The notes beneath the pieces were generated by a model. It did no database searches and was not told where the DNA came from. It saw nothing but the letters and a program-made list of their open reading frames with translations. From DATBLQ01 sp036555325 (GTDB lineage Bacteria > Pseudomonadota > Alphaproteobacteria > Rhizobiales > Aestuariivirgaceae), in contig DATBLQ010000060.1 of NCBI GenBank assembly GCA_036555325.1, positions 1-64,000 on the forward strand: a stretch of DNA of 64,000 bases, in the 5' to 3' direction. Numbering within the stretch: position 1 is the first letter of the stretch; every line of letters begins with the position of its first letter. Below, piece by piece: positions 17,518 to 26,300 of the stretch. A program made the translations under genes and the position numbers.

Positions 17518-18678
17518 TTGCGAATCCAAATTTGCAGTTCGCTCAACGAGATAGACGCCTCGACCTGGAATGCGCAGGCGAACCCGTCGGGCTTGCCATA
17601 TAACCCGTTCGTTGACCATGCATTCCTGCTGGCGCTCGAGCAATCAGGATCGGCCACCCGCAAAACCGGTTGGCTTGGACAGCATCTTCTGCTCCAGGGC
17701 GACGATGGAAGGATGTTGGGCGCGATGCCGTGCTATCTCAAATCGCACAGCCACGGCGAATATGTCTTCGACTACGCCTTCGCCGAAGCCCTTGAGCGCG
17801 CAGGCGGCCGCTACTATCCAAAACTGCAGGTGAGCGTCCCGTTTACCCCTGTGACTGGCCCGCGCCTGATGGCGCCTCCCGGGCCGCAAGAGGAACGCTG
17901 CCGCAAATATCTTCTTGGCGGCGCTCTTGAGCTTTGCAGCAAGCTTTCGGCCTCTTCGCTGCACATCACTTTCCCGCCGGAAAACGAATGGCACCTTCTC
18001 GGCACCAGCGGCATGCTTCAGCGTACGGACATTCAGTTCCATTGGCAAAATCACGAGTACGGCAGATTTGAAGACTACTTGTCCGAGTTATCCAGTACCA
18101 AACGAAAAAACATTCGAAAGGAACGAGACGCTGTCAGAAAGGCGGGAATTCACTGCGAATGGGTCACCGGTAGCGATCTGACTGAGGCCCATTGGGATGC
18201 GTTCTTCAGGTGTTATATGGATACAGGCTCGCGCAAATGGGGCTCGCCCTACCTAACTCGGAAGTTCTTCAGCCTGGTCTCAGCCTCGATGGCAGACAAG
18301 ATACTTCTCGTGCTCTGCCGCAGAAACAACCGGCCAATTGGCGGCGCGTTGAACTTCATTGGCAGCGCGACGCTCTATGGGCGTAACTGGGGCGCGATAG
18401 AGCACCATCCGATGCTCCATTTCGAGGCTTGCTATTACCAGGCCATCGAGTTCGCCATTTCACGCGGCCTCAAGTGGGTGGAGGCAGGCGCGCAGGGTCC
18501 TCATAAGCTGGCGCGCGGCTATTTGCCGAAAACGACCTATTCCGCCCACTACTTCGCCGAGCCGCAGCTTGCCCATGCGGCAGCGAAATACCTTGAACAC
18601 GAGCGTCGAGCCATAGCTGAAGATCAGTCGGCGCTTGATGCTCATTCTCCGTTTCGCAATCGAGGAGCAGCCGAATGA
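17518..18678 (+). CDS. FemAB/GNAT-like protein (COG3146 family)
   Basis: Protein of the conserved COG3146 group, which has a GNAT-like double acyltransferase fold related to FemAB peptidoglycan-branching enzymes. The actual reaction is not known. Visible family blocks are WNAQANPSGLPYNPFVDHAF, YFPK-type KLQVSVPFTPVTGPR, LSSTKRKNIRKERD and the C-terminal EAGAQGPHKLARGYLP. The start is uncertain. TTG 17518 has GAGG 5 bases upstream; GTG 17512 is an alternative; longer frames would overlap the GDPD gene. Its stop overlaps the HIT start (ATGA), showing tight coupling. Confidence 0.8.
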   Translation: MRIQICSSLNEIDASTWNAQANPSGLPYNPFVDHAFLLALEQSGSATRKTGWLGQHLLLQGDDGRMLGAMPCYLKSHSHGEYVFDYAFAEALERAGGRYYPKLQVSVPFTPVTGPRLMAPPGPQEERCRKYLLGGALELCSKLSASSLHITFPPENEWHLLGTSGMLQRTDIQFHWQNHEYGRFEDYLSELSSTKRKNIRKERDAVRKAGIHCEWVTGSDLTEAHWDAFFRCYMDTGSRKWGSPYLTRKFFSLVSASMADKILLVLCRRNNRPIGGALNFIGSATLYGRNWGAIEHHPMLHFEACYYQAIEFAISRGLKWVEAGAQGPHKLARGYLPKTTYSAHYFAEPQLAHAAAKYLEHERRAIAEDQSALDAHSPFRNRGAAE

Positions 18679-19121
18679 CGGATTATGACTCAGGCAACAT
18701 CTTTGCCAAAATTTTGCGCGGCGAAATTCCGTGCCATAAGGTCTATGAGGACACCATGACTCTCGCTTTCATGGATGTTATGCCGCAGGCGAAGGGGCAC
18801 GTGCTGGTCATTCCCAAAAAACCGTCGCGCAACATTCTCGATGTTGCGCCTGGCGACCTCACAGCGGTAATGGCCACGGCCCAGAAAATTGCTCGGGCCG
18901 TCAAGGAGGCATTCAGTTCGGGAGGCGTGCTGATTATGCAATTCAATGAGGCACCAGCGGGGCAGACTGTGTTCCACTTTCACGTGCACGTCATTCCGCG
19001 CTACGAGGGCGTTTCGCTCCTCCAGCACGGGCGTCAAATGGTCGACCCCGCCCAATTGGCCGAGCATGCAAGGACAATAGTTGCGGCTCTGCAACAAAGC
19101 GCAGGGAGTGCGGTTGAGTAA
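18675..19121 (+). CDS. HIT family nucleotide hydrolase
   Basis: Histidine-triad protein of 148 residues that hydrolyses nucleotide phosphoramidates or related AMP conjugates (HinT-like). The diagnostic HFHVHVIP motif is present near residue 98, with the N-terminal SGNIFAKILRGEIPCHKVYE typical of bacterial HIT proteins. A strong GAGGAG precedes the ATG at 18675 within the end of the previous gene. It is the last gene of the 15.2-19.1 kb run and faces the AzlC remnant across about 10-40 bases. Confidence 0.93.
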   Translation: MTDYDSGNIFAKILRGEIPCHKVYEDTMTLAFMDVMPQAKGHVLVIPKKPSRNILDVAPGDLTAVMATAQKIARAVKEAFSSGGVLIMQFNEAPAGQTVFHFHVHVIPRYEGVSLLQHGRQMVDPAQLAEHARTIVAALQQSAGSAVE

Positions 19122-19132
19122 TGAGGTGTCGT

Positions 19133-19497
19133 TTATCGGGCGAAGAAAAGCTGGAGGATCGCTAACACGACCACCGCCGACGGGTCTGCGAAAGCACCAG
19201 CACGGTAGGCGGCATGAGCCTCACCGCAGTGACACTCGCGGCGAGAGCAATGGTGAAAAGGCCCAAACCCTTGCTGAATGAGTCGACGAACACGACTTGG
19301 CCTGGCAATGCCCACATGAGAGGTATCATTGCCAGCCCAACCAGCAGATCGAAATCGAGGCTGCGCAGCAAAGCTTCAAAGCCGCAAAAGGAAGCCGCCA
19401 TGACGGTCCCGGCAAGGCTCGCTGCAGCTCTGACACCACCGATCAGTCCGCGCCTGTCATAACCTGTTGACGCACCCGCATCACCCGCGGCCTGCAT
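19133..19497 (-). pseudogene. truncated AzlC-family permease remnant
   Basis: A frame of 111 codons (19162-19497) resembles the N-terminal part of AzlC-type branched-chain amino acid exporters: SFCGFEALLRSLDFD, then MWALPGQVVFVDSFSKG and VTAVRLMPPTV, the membrane region around transmembrane segments 1-3. It then stops, although AzlC proteins are about 230 residues. A shift of frame at the end gives AFADPSAVVVLAILQLFFAR and a stop at 19133, which might be the tail of the adjacent azlD after a deletion. It begins 7 bases after the clpA stop. The identification is by memory of the family and moderately sure. Confidence 0.5.
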
Positions 19498-19503
19498 GGG
19501 CCG

Positions 19504-21909
19504 TCAATGAACCGATTGCGGGTTACCCTTCGAACCGCCCGTTTTGCTTCGTCTCGGGCGGGAAGCTCTCGGCCTCGGCAATGCCTTGCGTTCCGGAGGT
19601 CGCGGCAGCGCCTTTTCGCGGTCGCGATCGATGTAAAGAAATCCGAGCTTTCCTTCACCATCCTCTGTCGGCTCGACCAATACTTTCACGGTACCGCCAG
19701 AAGTTAGTCGACCAAACAAGACCTCGTCCGCCAGCGGTTTCTTCACGTGCTCCTGAATGACCCGCGCCAGTGGACGCGCTCCCATTTGGTTGTCATACCC
19801 CTTGCGCGCCAACCAATCGGTCGCTTCATCGCTCAGCTCGATGAGCACCTGTCGCTCGGCAAGTTGCGCCTCGAGTTGCATAATGAATTTTTCGACAACC
19901 CGGCGAACGATTTCAGTCGGCAGATGGTCGAAGCCGATCATGGCATCGAGACGATTGCGGAACTCCGGCGAGAACATACGATTGATGGCTTCCATATCGT
20001 CGCCCTCGCGGACTGTACGCGTGAAGCCATACGCTGCCCTGGCAAGATCCTGCGCACCTGCATTCGTTGTCATGATCAAAATGGCATTGCGGAACTCGAC
20101 CGTCTTTCCGTTGTGATCGGTGAGTTTGCCATGATCCATGATCTGCAGAAGGATATTGAACAAATCGGGATGCGCTTTCTCGATCTCATCGAGCAGCAGC
20201 ACGCAATAAGGGTTCTGGTCCACTCCGTCGGTCAGAAGGCCTCCTTGGTCGAAGCCCACATACCCTGGGGGCGCGCCGATGAGCCGGGAGACCGAGTGGC
20301 GCTCCATGTATTCAGACATATCGAAGCGCAGCAATTTTACGCCAAGAGTGTCGGCCAACTGCCTGGCCACTTCAGTCTTTCCGACGCCGGTCGGGCCGGA
20401 GAATAAATAGGAGCCGATAGGTTTCTCGGGTTCGCGCAAGCCTGCCCGGGCCAGCTTGATCGCAGCCGTCAACGCATCGATGGCCTTGTCCTGCCCGAAC
20501 ACAACCCGCTTCAGGTTGATCGACAGGTCTTTGAGAACCTCCGCATCATTTTTCGAGACTGTCTTGGGTGGAATTCGCGCCATCGTGGCGACCGTTTCTT
20601 CGATCTCTTTTGTGCCGATCACTGTTTTACGCTTGCTTTCCGAAACCAGCATTTGCGAGGCACCGGATTCGTCGATGACGTCGATCGCCTTGTCGGGAAG
20701 CTTGCGGTCGCTCATGTAACGAGCTGAAAGGTCAACGGCAGACCTGATCGCATCTTCGGTAAAGCGGACCTTGTGGAACTCCTCGTAATAGGGCTTGAGG
20801 CCTTTGAGGATTTTCCACGCATCCTCCAGGGAGGGTTCGTTAACATCGATTTTCTGGAAACGGCGCACCAGCGCCCGGTCCTTTTCGAAGTGTTGCCTAT
20901 ATTCCTTATAGGTAGTCGAGCCAATGCACCGCAGCACGCCTCCTGCCAGGGCAGGTTTGAGCAGGTTCGAGGCATCCATTGCCCCGCCGCTGGTCGCGCC
21001 GGCGCCGATAACGGTATGTATCTCATCGATGAACATTATGGCGCCGGGATAGCGCTCTATTTCCTTTATGACCGCTTTGACACGCTCTTCGAAGTCTCCC
21101 CGGTAGCGCGTACCTGCCAAAAGGGCGCCCATGTCCAGTTGGAAAAGAGTGCATCCCCTCAGTACTTCCGGCACTTCGCCCTTGACGATCCGCCTTGCCA
21201 GGCCCTCGGCGATGGCTGTCTTTCCCACCCCCGGGTCGCCGACATAGAGCGGATTGTTTTTCTGCCGACGACAAAGGATCTGGATGGTGCGGTTGACTTC
21301 CGCCTCGCGGCCGATCAAGGGATCGATCTTGCCGGATTCCGCCTTCTTGTTGAGATTGATGCAGTAGGCATCGAGGGCTGATTCGCCCTGCTTCTTCCCA
21401 TGATCGCCGACGGTCTCATCGGAGGTGTCTTCATCGACCCCGCGTACCGGGCGCGTTTCAGAGGAACCTTGGCGCTTGGCAATGCCGTGGGAAATGAAGT
21501 TCACCGCATCGTAACGCGTCATGTCCTGTTCCTGGAGGAAAAAGGCGGCATGACTCTCGCGCTCGGCGAAAATGGCTATCAGCACATTCGCACCAGTTAC
21601 CTCTTCCCTGCCGGATGATTGAACATGTATTACTGCCCGCTGAATGACACGCTGGAAACCCGCCGTAGGTTTCGAGCCTTCCCCCTCGTCAACCATCAAG
21701 CTCGACAGTTCGTTCTCGATGTAGTTCTCGAGATTCCGCCGCAGTAACTCCAAATCCACGCTGCAGGCCCGCATGACTGCGGCAGCATCGCGGTCATCGA
21801 TCAGCGCCAAGAGCAGATGCTCAAGCGTCGCGTACTCGTGATTCTTCTCGCTTGCGATTGAGAGAGCGCGATGCAGGGCTTGTTCCAGGCTGCGGGAGAA
21901 TGTCGGCAC
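19504..21909 (-). CDS. clpA: ATP-dependent Clp protease ATP-binding subunit ClpA
   Basis: Hexameric AAA+ unfoldase that feeds substrates, including N-degron proteins delivered by ClpS, into ClpP. The 801-residue protein has the N-terminal double Clp repeat (SLEQALHRALSIASEKNHEY), then two AAA modules with Walker A motifs GDPGVGKTAIAEG and GPTGVGKTEVARQ and Walker B motifs including IMFIDEIHTVIG and VLLLDEIEKAHPD. GTG 21909 is chosen: it matches the family N-terminus and has GGAG at proper distance. The frame is open to 21966. clpS ends 8 bases upstream. The C-terminal tail is rich in Arg and Pro. Confidence 0.96.
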   Translation of the reverse strand: MPTFSRSLEQALHRALSIASEKNHEYATLEHLLLALIDDRDAAAVMRACSVDLELLRRNLENYIENELSSLMVDEGEGSKPTAGFQRVIQRAVIHVQSSGREEVTGANVLIAIFAERESHAAFFLQEQDMTRYDAVNFISHGIAKRQGSSETRPVRGVDEDTSDETVGDHGKKQGESALDAYCINLNKKAESGKIDPLIGREAEVNRTIQILCRRQKNNPLYVGDPGVGKTAIAEGLARRIVKGEVPEVLRGCTLFQLDMGALLAGTRYRGDFEERVKAVIKEIERYPGAIMFIDEIHTVIGAGATSGGAMDASNLLKPALAGGVLRCIGSTTYKEYRQHFEKDRALVRRFQKIDVNEPSLEDAWKILKGLKPYYEEFHKVRFTEDAIRSAVDLSARYMSDRKLPDKAIDVIDESGASQMLVSESKRKTVIGTKEIEETVATMARIPPKTVSKNDAEVLKDLSINLKRVVFGQDKAIDALTAAIKLARAGLREPEKPIGSYLFSGPTGVGKTEVARQLADTLGVKLLRFDMSEYMERHSVSRLIGAPPGYVGFDQGGLLTDGVDQNPYCVLLLDEIEKAHPDLFNILLQIMDHGKLTDHNGKTVEFRNAILIMTTNAGAQDLARAAYGFTRTVREGDDMEAINRMFSPEFRNRLDAMIGFDHLPTEIVRRVVEKFIMQLEAQLAERQVLIELSDEATDWLARKGYDNQMGARPLARVIQEHVKKPLADEVLFGRLTSGGTVKVLVEPTEDGEGKLGFLYIDRDREKALPRPPERKALPRPRASRPRRSKTGGSKGNPQSVH

Positions 21910-21916
21910 GGGACTG

Positions 21917-22240
21917 CTACTCCTTTTCCATGGTGCATTGTAGCGGATGCTGGTGCTGTCGTGCAAAGTCCATGACTTGAGTTACTTTCGTCTCTGCAAC
22001 CTCAAAAGTATAGACGCCGCAAATGCCTATGCCTTTCTGATGGACGTGCAACATGATGCGGGTGGCCTCCTCTCGGCCCTTGTTGAAGAATCGCTCCAGC
22101 ACATGAACGACAAACTCCATCGGCGTGTAATCGTCATTGAGCAGCAAAACCTTGTAGAGCGAGGGCTTTTTCGTCTTTGGCGCTGTTCGCGTGATGACCC
22201 CGGCTTGTCCATCGGTTTTATTTCGGATTTTGTCGGCCAT
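21917..22240 (-). CDS. clpS: ATP-dependent Clp protease adaptor ClpS
   Basis: Adaptor that binds N-degron substrates and docks on the ClpA N-domain. The 107 residues have a disordered N-terminal tail (to about residue 28) and the ClpS core: VLLLNDDYTPMEFVVHVLER, where the N-degron pocket Asp-Asp and Met reside, and HVHQKGIGICGVYTFEVAET. It is followed by clpA after 7 bases, the standard operon. Some rhizobia carry two ClpS paralogues. This one, being next to clpA, is the ClpS1 type by position. Confidence 0.96.
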   Translation of the reverse strand: MADKIRNKTDGQAGVITRTAPKTKKPSLYKVLLLNDDYTPMEFVVHVLERFFNKGREEATRIMLHVHQKGIGICGVYTFEVAETKVTQVMDFARQHQHPLQCTMEKE

Positions 22241-22365
22241 GCCAGACCAAGCAACCTCTCGCTATCCTAGCCCGAGGGTAAATCGTGCCGCGATAATTTA
22301 AGGGATTCAACTGTTATTACGAGGGGCGAGTTGCGTCAAAAACCACTCAACGGCAACAAAAAATT

Positions 22366-22398
22366 ACGCCAGGCAGCGTTACGCGCCTGGCGTTTTTC
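22366..22398. terminator. bidirectional terminator-like hairpin between phasin and clpS
   Basis: Nine-bp stem ACGCCAGGC/GCCTGGCGT (22366-22374 with 22385-22393) with T-runs on both sides: TTTTTCT to the right on plus, and AATTTTTTG on the minus strand, which is the transcription direction of the phasin gene. It lies 28 bases past the phasin stop and so likely ends that transcript. Confidence 0.85.
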
Positions 22399-22420
22399 TA
22401 CGGAACAGACAATAAGAACT

Positions 22421-22765
22421 TTACTTAATGTTCTTACCGGTTACGTTCGCAACCTGCGTCTCGAACGGCTTGTAGGCTTCCTTGAGGGCAGCTGCGTACA
22501 GTTCATTAAACCTGGTCACTTGTGAGAGGAAGCTCTCATAGGCGTCCTTCACATAGCCCTGCTGCAATTCAAGGGCCTTTTCTACGGACTTCGCAGCCAT
22601 GACCTTCTCGATTGTCTGCGTGCCTTTCTCAAAAGACTTCCGCGAATAGTCGGCCGATTCAGCAGCTATGGTTTGAAAACCCTTGGTAAGCGCCGCAGCG
22701 GCGGCGACATAGGCCTCGAAACCCTCTTTGCCGAAGGCCTGAAATTCTTCAACAGACTTGAACAT
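22421..22765 (-). CDS. phasin family protein
   Basis: Amphipathic helical protein that coats polyhydroxyalkanoate granules. The 114-residue sequence is almost all helix, with heptad-like Ala/Leu and Lys/Glu, and has the phasin-family opening FKSVEEFQAFGKEGFEAY. ATG 22765 is preferred because GGAGA lies 8 bases before it. An ATG at 22780 is in frame but lacks a ribosome-binding site. It is monocistronic, with its own candidate operator upstream (22823-22867) and a terminator downstream. No PHA synthase gene is in the window, so the polymer role is inferred. Confidence 0.9.
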   Translation of the reverse strand: MFKSVEEFQAFGKEGFEAYVAAAAALTKGFQTIAAESADYSRKSFEKGTQTIEKVMAAKSVEKALELQQGYVKDAYESFLSQVTRFNELYAAALKEAYKPFETQVANVTGKNIK

Positions 22766-23163
22766 TTCTGCTTTCTCCATTGTGAAACTTGGACGCCGCC
22801 AGGCGACGTTGATAGCCATATATGCACTGCACAAAACAAGGTCAAGTTCTTTTTGCAGCGCACAAAATGCCGCATCCTGGCCTTTTACCCCGGGAAGGGG
22901 TCCAACATTTACGGATTGGTAACGCTAATTCCCGCACAATTTAACGAGGCATGGCCGTGGTCATGAACCCGGCGGGGAGTTTTCCTTTGGAGAGGACGCC
23001 GTGAGCTGCTCATTGTGGACAACAATCTTGTCCATTCCTGGCGGATTGGACGGTTCTCACTTGATTCAGATGGGTGTTTCGCCGAGCGCCACGGTGTTAA
23101 CCGCTGTTGCGGCATTTTTGCTTCTCTTGACTAAAATCTAATATCGAAGGATTAACGAGGGAG
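22766..23163. other. divergent intergenic region between phasin and DD-carboxypeptidase
   Basis: About 400 bases without a convincing gene. The left part contains the phasin leader and the repeated operator-like element. The right part, 22870-23163, must hold the promoter of the carboxypeptidase gene but I see no clear -35/-10 pair. Short frames in it (e.g. 22909-23115 on minus) have no protein-like features. Confidence 0.5.
22823..22867 (-). promoter_or_regulatory. paired operator-like repeats upstream of the phasin gene
   Basis: Two direct copies of a 14-base element, TGCACTGCACAAAA at 22823-22836 and TGCAGCGCACAAAA at 22854-22867, match at 12 of 14 positions and start 31 bases apart, about three helical turns. 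Phasin genes in alphaproteobacteria are repressed by PhaR, which binds TGC-rich sites, so these are good PhaR operator candidates. The assignment is inference. Confidence 0.5.
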
Positions 23164-24732
23164 ATGACAGTTGATGCCTGCCCGGAAAAAATCCGCTATT
23201 GGCCCCACATGATCTTCCTCGTACGCCCAAAACTCCTGGCCTTCGCCCTGTGCCTGCTCGCAGTCAGCGCAGTTCCCGGCTTTGCCGGAGGATTCTCGGC
23301 AATGGTGGTTGACGCTCGCAACGGCAAGGTTCTGTTTGCGCAGAACCCCGACGAGCCACGCTTTCCTGCATCCCTTACCAAGGTGATGACGCTTTACATT
23401 CTGTTTGAAGAACTCAACGCCGGACGCCTCAAGCTGAACTCGTTGCTGAAGTGCTCGGCCCATGGGGCATCGCGCCCACCATCCAAGCTCGGGTTGCGTC
23501 CAGGGGATACCTTGAGTGTCGAGGACGCCATAAAGGCTCTGGTCACGCGTTCGGCCAATGACGTCGCCGCGACCGTCGCGGAGAACATCTCCGGGAGTGA
23601 AAAAGGTTTTGCCTACCGAATGACGAATACCGCCCGATTGCTGGGCATGACGCGCACGACGTTCCGCAATGCATCAGGCCTGCCTGACCCAAAACAGGTG
23701 ACGAGCGCCAGGGACATGGCAACGCTGAGTTTGCGTATCCAACGCGACTTTCCGGATTACTATCGATATTTCCGCATCACCAGCTTCACCTACAGGGGTA
23801 AAGTTATTCGCACCCACAATCGTCTTCTCGGCAGGTATCAAGGTACGGACGGCATAAAGACCGGCTATATCCACGCCTCCGGATACAATCTCACGACATC
23901 CGTGGCGCGAAAAGGAAAGCGGCTCGTTGGCGTGGTGATGGGCGGAAAAAGCGGCGGAGCGCGAAATGCTTATATGATGCAGATGCTGGACAAGCATTTC
24001 GCTAAAGCATCTTCCTCACGGGTAAATTCAATTGCTCCACTCGCCGGAATACCTCCGGGTCTCAGCAGCCAGGATAGACAGGCTCTAGCGTCGGCACTTC
24101 CGGCAGGGCCGGGCTTGTCAGTTCCAATGCCCAAGTCGAAGCCCGGTCAGGAAACGTCGGCGTCTATGACAAACACACCATTGCGCAAGCACGAAGACGT
24201 ACTACCTGAATCAGGCGGTGAACTGGCCACGTTGCTACCCGAAGCTGGCAGCAACCCCCGGCTTGGCACAACGGATGAGGAAGAGGACGGTTCGGACGAA
24301 GGCGATCCTGAGTGGCCAGTGCCAAGTTCCTCCAACAAGGCGTCCATGAGCGGGCAGAGGGAAGCGCTCGCCACCGATTCACTGTTTAAGATTGCGGCGG
24401 CCGCGGCTGCGGAAGCCCCTGACGCTTCGAATGCTTCGTCAACTCCGAGGTCGGGGGAAACAGCCGGAGCCTCCGGCCCGAAGAAAAGTTGGCAAATCCA
24501 AATCGGTGCCTACCCAACCAAGGATGGTGCCCTGCGGATCATTGAAAAGGCGCTGGCGATGGATCTAAATCCACTCGTCGGCAAAACCGCTTTCGCCATC
24601 CCGATCACCTCGGGATCTTCAACCCTTTATCGGGCGCGGTTTTCCGGCTTCAGCAAGACGACGGCCCGCGAGGCATGTAAGGTGCTGGCGAAAAAGGGCG
24701 TGAATTGCCTGCCCTTGGAGCCTCAAGGATAG
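23164..24732 (+). CDS. D-alanyl-D-alanine carboxypeptidase with SPOR domain
   Basis: Penicillin-binding protein of the PBP5/6 class that removes the terminal D-Ala from peptidoglycan stem peptides. The 522-residue protein has a hydrophobic signal (about residues 17-42) and the three active-site motifs S70-L-T-K73, S130-A-N132 and K232-T-G234. A long Pro/Ser/Glu-rich linker (about 290-440) leads to a C-terminal SPOR domain (WQIQIGAYPTKDGALRI, from about residue 440) that binds denuded glycan at the division site. ATG 23164 has GAGG close upstream. ATG 23209 is the alternative and would give a shorter signal. A strong terminator follows. Confidence 0.94.
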   Translation: MTVDACPEKIRYWPHMIFLVRPKLLAFALCLLAVSAVPGFAGGFSAMVVDARNGKVLFAQNPDEPRFPASLTKVMTLYILFEELNAGRLKLNSLLKCSAHGASRPPSKLGLRPGDTLSVEDAIKALVTRSANDVAATVAENISGSEKGFAYRMTNTARLLGMTRTTFRNASGLPDPKQVTSARDMATLSLRIQRDFPDYYRYFRITSFTYRGKVIRTHNRLLGRYQGTDGIKTGYIHASGYNLTTSVARKGKRLVGVVMGGKSGGARNAYMMQMLDKHFAKASSSRVNSIAPLAGIPPGLSSQDRQALASALPAGPGLSVPMPKSKPGQETSASMTNTPLRKHEDVLPESGGELATLLPEAGSNPRLGTTDEEEDGSDEGDPEWPVPSSSNKASMSGQREALATDSLFKIAAAAAAEAPDASNASSTPRSGETAGASGPKKSWQIQIGAYPTKDGALRIIEKALAMDLNPLVGKTAFAIPITSGSSTLYRARFSGFSKTTAREACKVLAKKGVNCLPLEPQG

Positions 24733-24761
24733 GTTTTTTTGTAAGTAGCGTTGCGTCAAGT

Positions 24762-24790
24762 AAAGGCCTTGCGTCCGCAAGGCCTTTTTT
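24762..24790 (+). terminator. Rho-independent terminator after the DD-carboxypeptidase gene
   Basis: Eleven-pair stem (AAAGGCCTTGC with GCAAGGCCTTT, loop GTCC) ending in a run of T. It lies about 30 bases after the stop at 24732. In the minus-strand direction the A-run gives T's too, so it may also serve the J-domain gene ending at 24807. Confidence 0.92.
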
Positions 24791-24806
24791 GCACTCCGCC
24801 ATCCCT

Positions 24807-25490
24807 TCAGCCCACAAGGGTTTCTTTTGCCTGATTGATCTTCGAGGCAAGATAGTCCGAGCCACCGTGGTCGGGATGATACTGTTTCATGAGCCGTCGG
24901 TGCGCCGCACGAATTTCCTTTTCCCCCGATGTCGGTTTCAGCCCGAGCACCGCATAGGCTTCTTCCTTGCTCATGGTTCCCGGGCGTTGAGAACCAGTAG
25001 TCTTGCGCGAACCGGACCTGGTTCTCCAATCTGTGTGAGTGCGATCAAGATAGGCTTCAAGCAAATTGGCGCTTTGCGGGTCGGCGCCCTGACATTCCTC
25101 AAGCAACATTAGAACCTGCTGGAGCGGCATCTCTTTCAGCCGCCGGCCGGCAAATTGACCGGCGAGGATTTCTCCGTCCATGGACCCGGTATCGTGATCG
25201 AGCTCCATCGAAAGCATGTTGGTGCGGACGCTTGATCTCTGCCCCTCGCTGCGCCTCCCCCAGTTGAAATTGCCGGCTTGGAAGGGAAAATTCCGGCCGA
25301 GCAGTCCCAGGCCCAGTAAGAATAACGGAGCGGCAATGGCAACTCCGCCGCGCAGCGAGATAAATCCCGCAAGTGCCATCAGGGCTATTCCCGCCGCTTG
25401 ACGAATGAAAATCGGATTGCCCCGGCCATATTTGCCCACTATCCAGAAAAACACGATCGCAGCGGCGAGCACTATCAATAATTGTGGCAT
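24807..25490 (-). CDS. membrane-anchored J-domain (DnaJ-like) protein
   Basis: Probable DnaK co-chaperone tethered to the membrane. The 227-residue protein begins with two transmembrane segments (about residues 2-20 and 31-65, the latter possibly two short helices). A charged middle region follows, then a C-terminal J-domain (EEAYAVLGLKPTSGEKEIRA … KQYHPDHGGSD) in which the HPD tripeptide that stimulates DnaK is intact. The J-domain is cut short after helix III/IV, like mitochondrial Tim14 and bacterial Tim14-like proteins. It follows the VWA gene after 7 bases. Confidence 0.88.
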   Translation of the reverse strand: MPQLLIVLAAAIVFFWIVGKYGRGNPIFIRQAAGIALMALAGFISLRGGVAIAAPLFLLGLGLLGRNFPFQAGNFNWGRRSEGQRSSVRTNMLSMELDHDTGSMDGEILAGQFAGRRLKEMPLQQVLMLLEECQGADPQSANLLEAYLDRTHTDWRTRSGSRKTTGSQRPGTMSKEEAYAVLGLKPTSGEKEIRAAHRRLMKQYHPDHGGSDYLASKINQAKETLVG

Positions 25491-25497
25491 GGCGTCG

Positions 25498-26232
25498 TTA
25501 TTTCAGCTGTTCCAGCAACAAAGCCGGACTGCCACCGCGGGTCTTGGCAAAGTCCTGCAGCGCCTTCCGGCCGCCAGCTGCATAGACGGCAACGGCTGAC
25601 AATAGCTCCCGCAGTTGCTGGGCCGAGCCTTCGTCAAACCGGCAAAAAGCGCCGTGGGTCAGCCGGGCGATCTCGCGAAACGCCCGTTCGGCCACACCGT
25701 CGCGCCCTTCAAGAAATGTAAAAAGAGGCACGCCAAGGAGACCGATTTCGCCCGCACTCTGGCACACCTGATCGATGCTCTCCTCAAACGCGTCACCCAC
25801 ATAGACGACGGCATTTATCTTCTGTTTTGCCGATTCCCGCTTGATGTGATGCAAGACCCTCCCGATCTGGGTATATCCGCCCCGGCATTGAACCTTGGTC
25901 ATCAATTCGGCAAGCGCCTTGGGATTGCTAACCCATTTCGACGATTGGCACTCTCCGAACCCTCGGAAGTAGACAAGCTGCACGTCCAATCCACCAATCC
26001 GCGCCGTTTCATGGAACATTTCGGCCTGAATCTGCAGTGCCCGGTCCCAGGTAGGTTGCCGACTCATCGTGGCATCCATTCCAAAGAGCAATCGCCCTCG
26101 GACTCCCTCGGGCTGCATCGCCGGGCGCGATTTCACTTCCGCCAGAAACTCGTCGATCTCGGCGCGATTGGATACTGTGTCAGTACGATCCTTTGCAGGG
26201 ACCGGGGCTTTTGTGTCGGAAGTGCTTACCAT
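25498..26232 (-). CDS. VWA domain-containing protein
   Basis: A von Willebrand factor A-like domain protein of 244 residues. It has the Rossmann-like core: GRLLFGMDATMSRQPTWDRA, where the MIDAS DxTxS motif reads D-A-T-M-S, and later INAVVYVGDAFEESID. Such proteins bind metal and mediate protein-protein contact, often with MoxR ATPases, but no MoxR gene is here. The start is uncertain: ATG 26232 is used; an upstream TTG at 26259 lacks a ribosome-binding site. It lies between the amine oxidase and J-domain genes on one strand. Confidence 0.82.
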   Translation of the reverse strand: MVSTSDTKAPVPAKDRTDTVSNRAEIDEFLAEVKSRPAMQPEGVRGRLLFGMDATMSRQPTWDRALQIQAEMFHETARIGGLDVQLVYFRGFGECQSSKWVSNPKALAELMTKVQCRGGYTQIGRVLHHIKRESAKQKINAVVYVGDAFEESIDQVCQSAGEIGLLGVPLFTFLEGRDGVAERAFREIARLTHGAFCRFDEGSAQQLRELLSAVAVYAAGGRKALQDFAKTRGGSPALLLEQLK

Positions 26233-26300
26233 CGCTGTTCGCTGTCTCCGAAGCGTCAAGTCGGCCTAGAGATAGGCAAATCGCCTGCCGATTATAAGGC

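Noticed and set aside
19747..20406. 219-codon plus-strand frame opposite clpA
   Set aside because: Antisense shadow of clpA; composition follows codon bias of the real gene.
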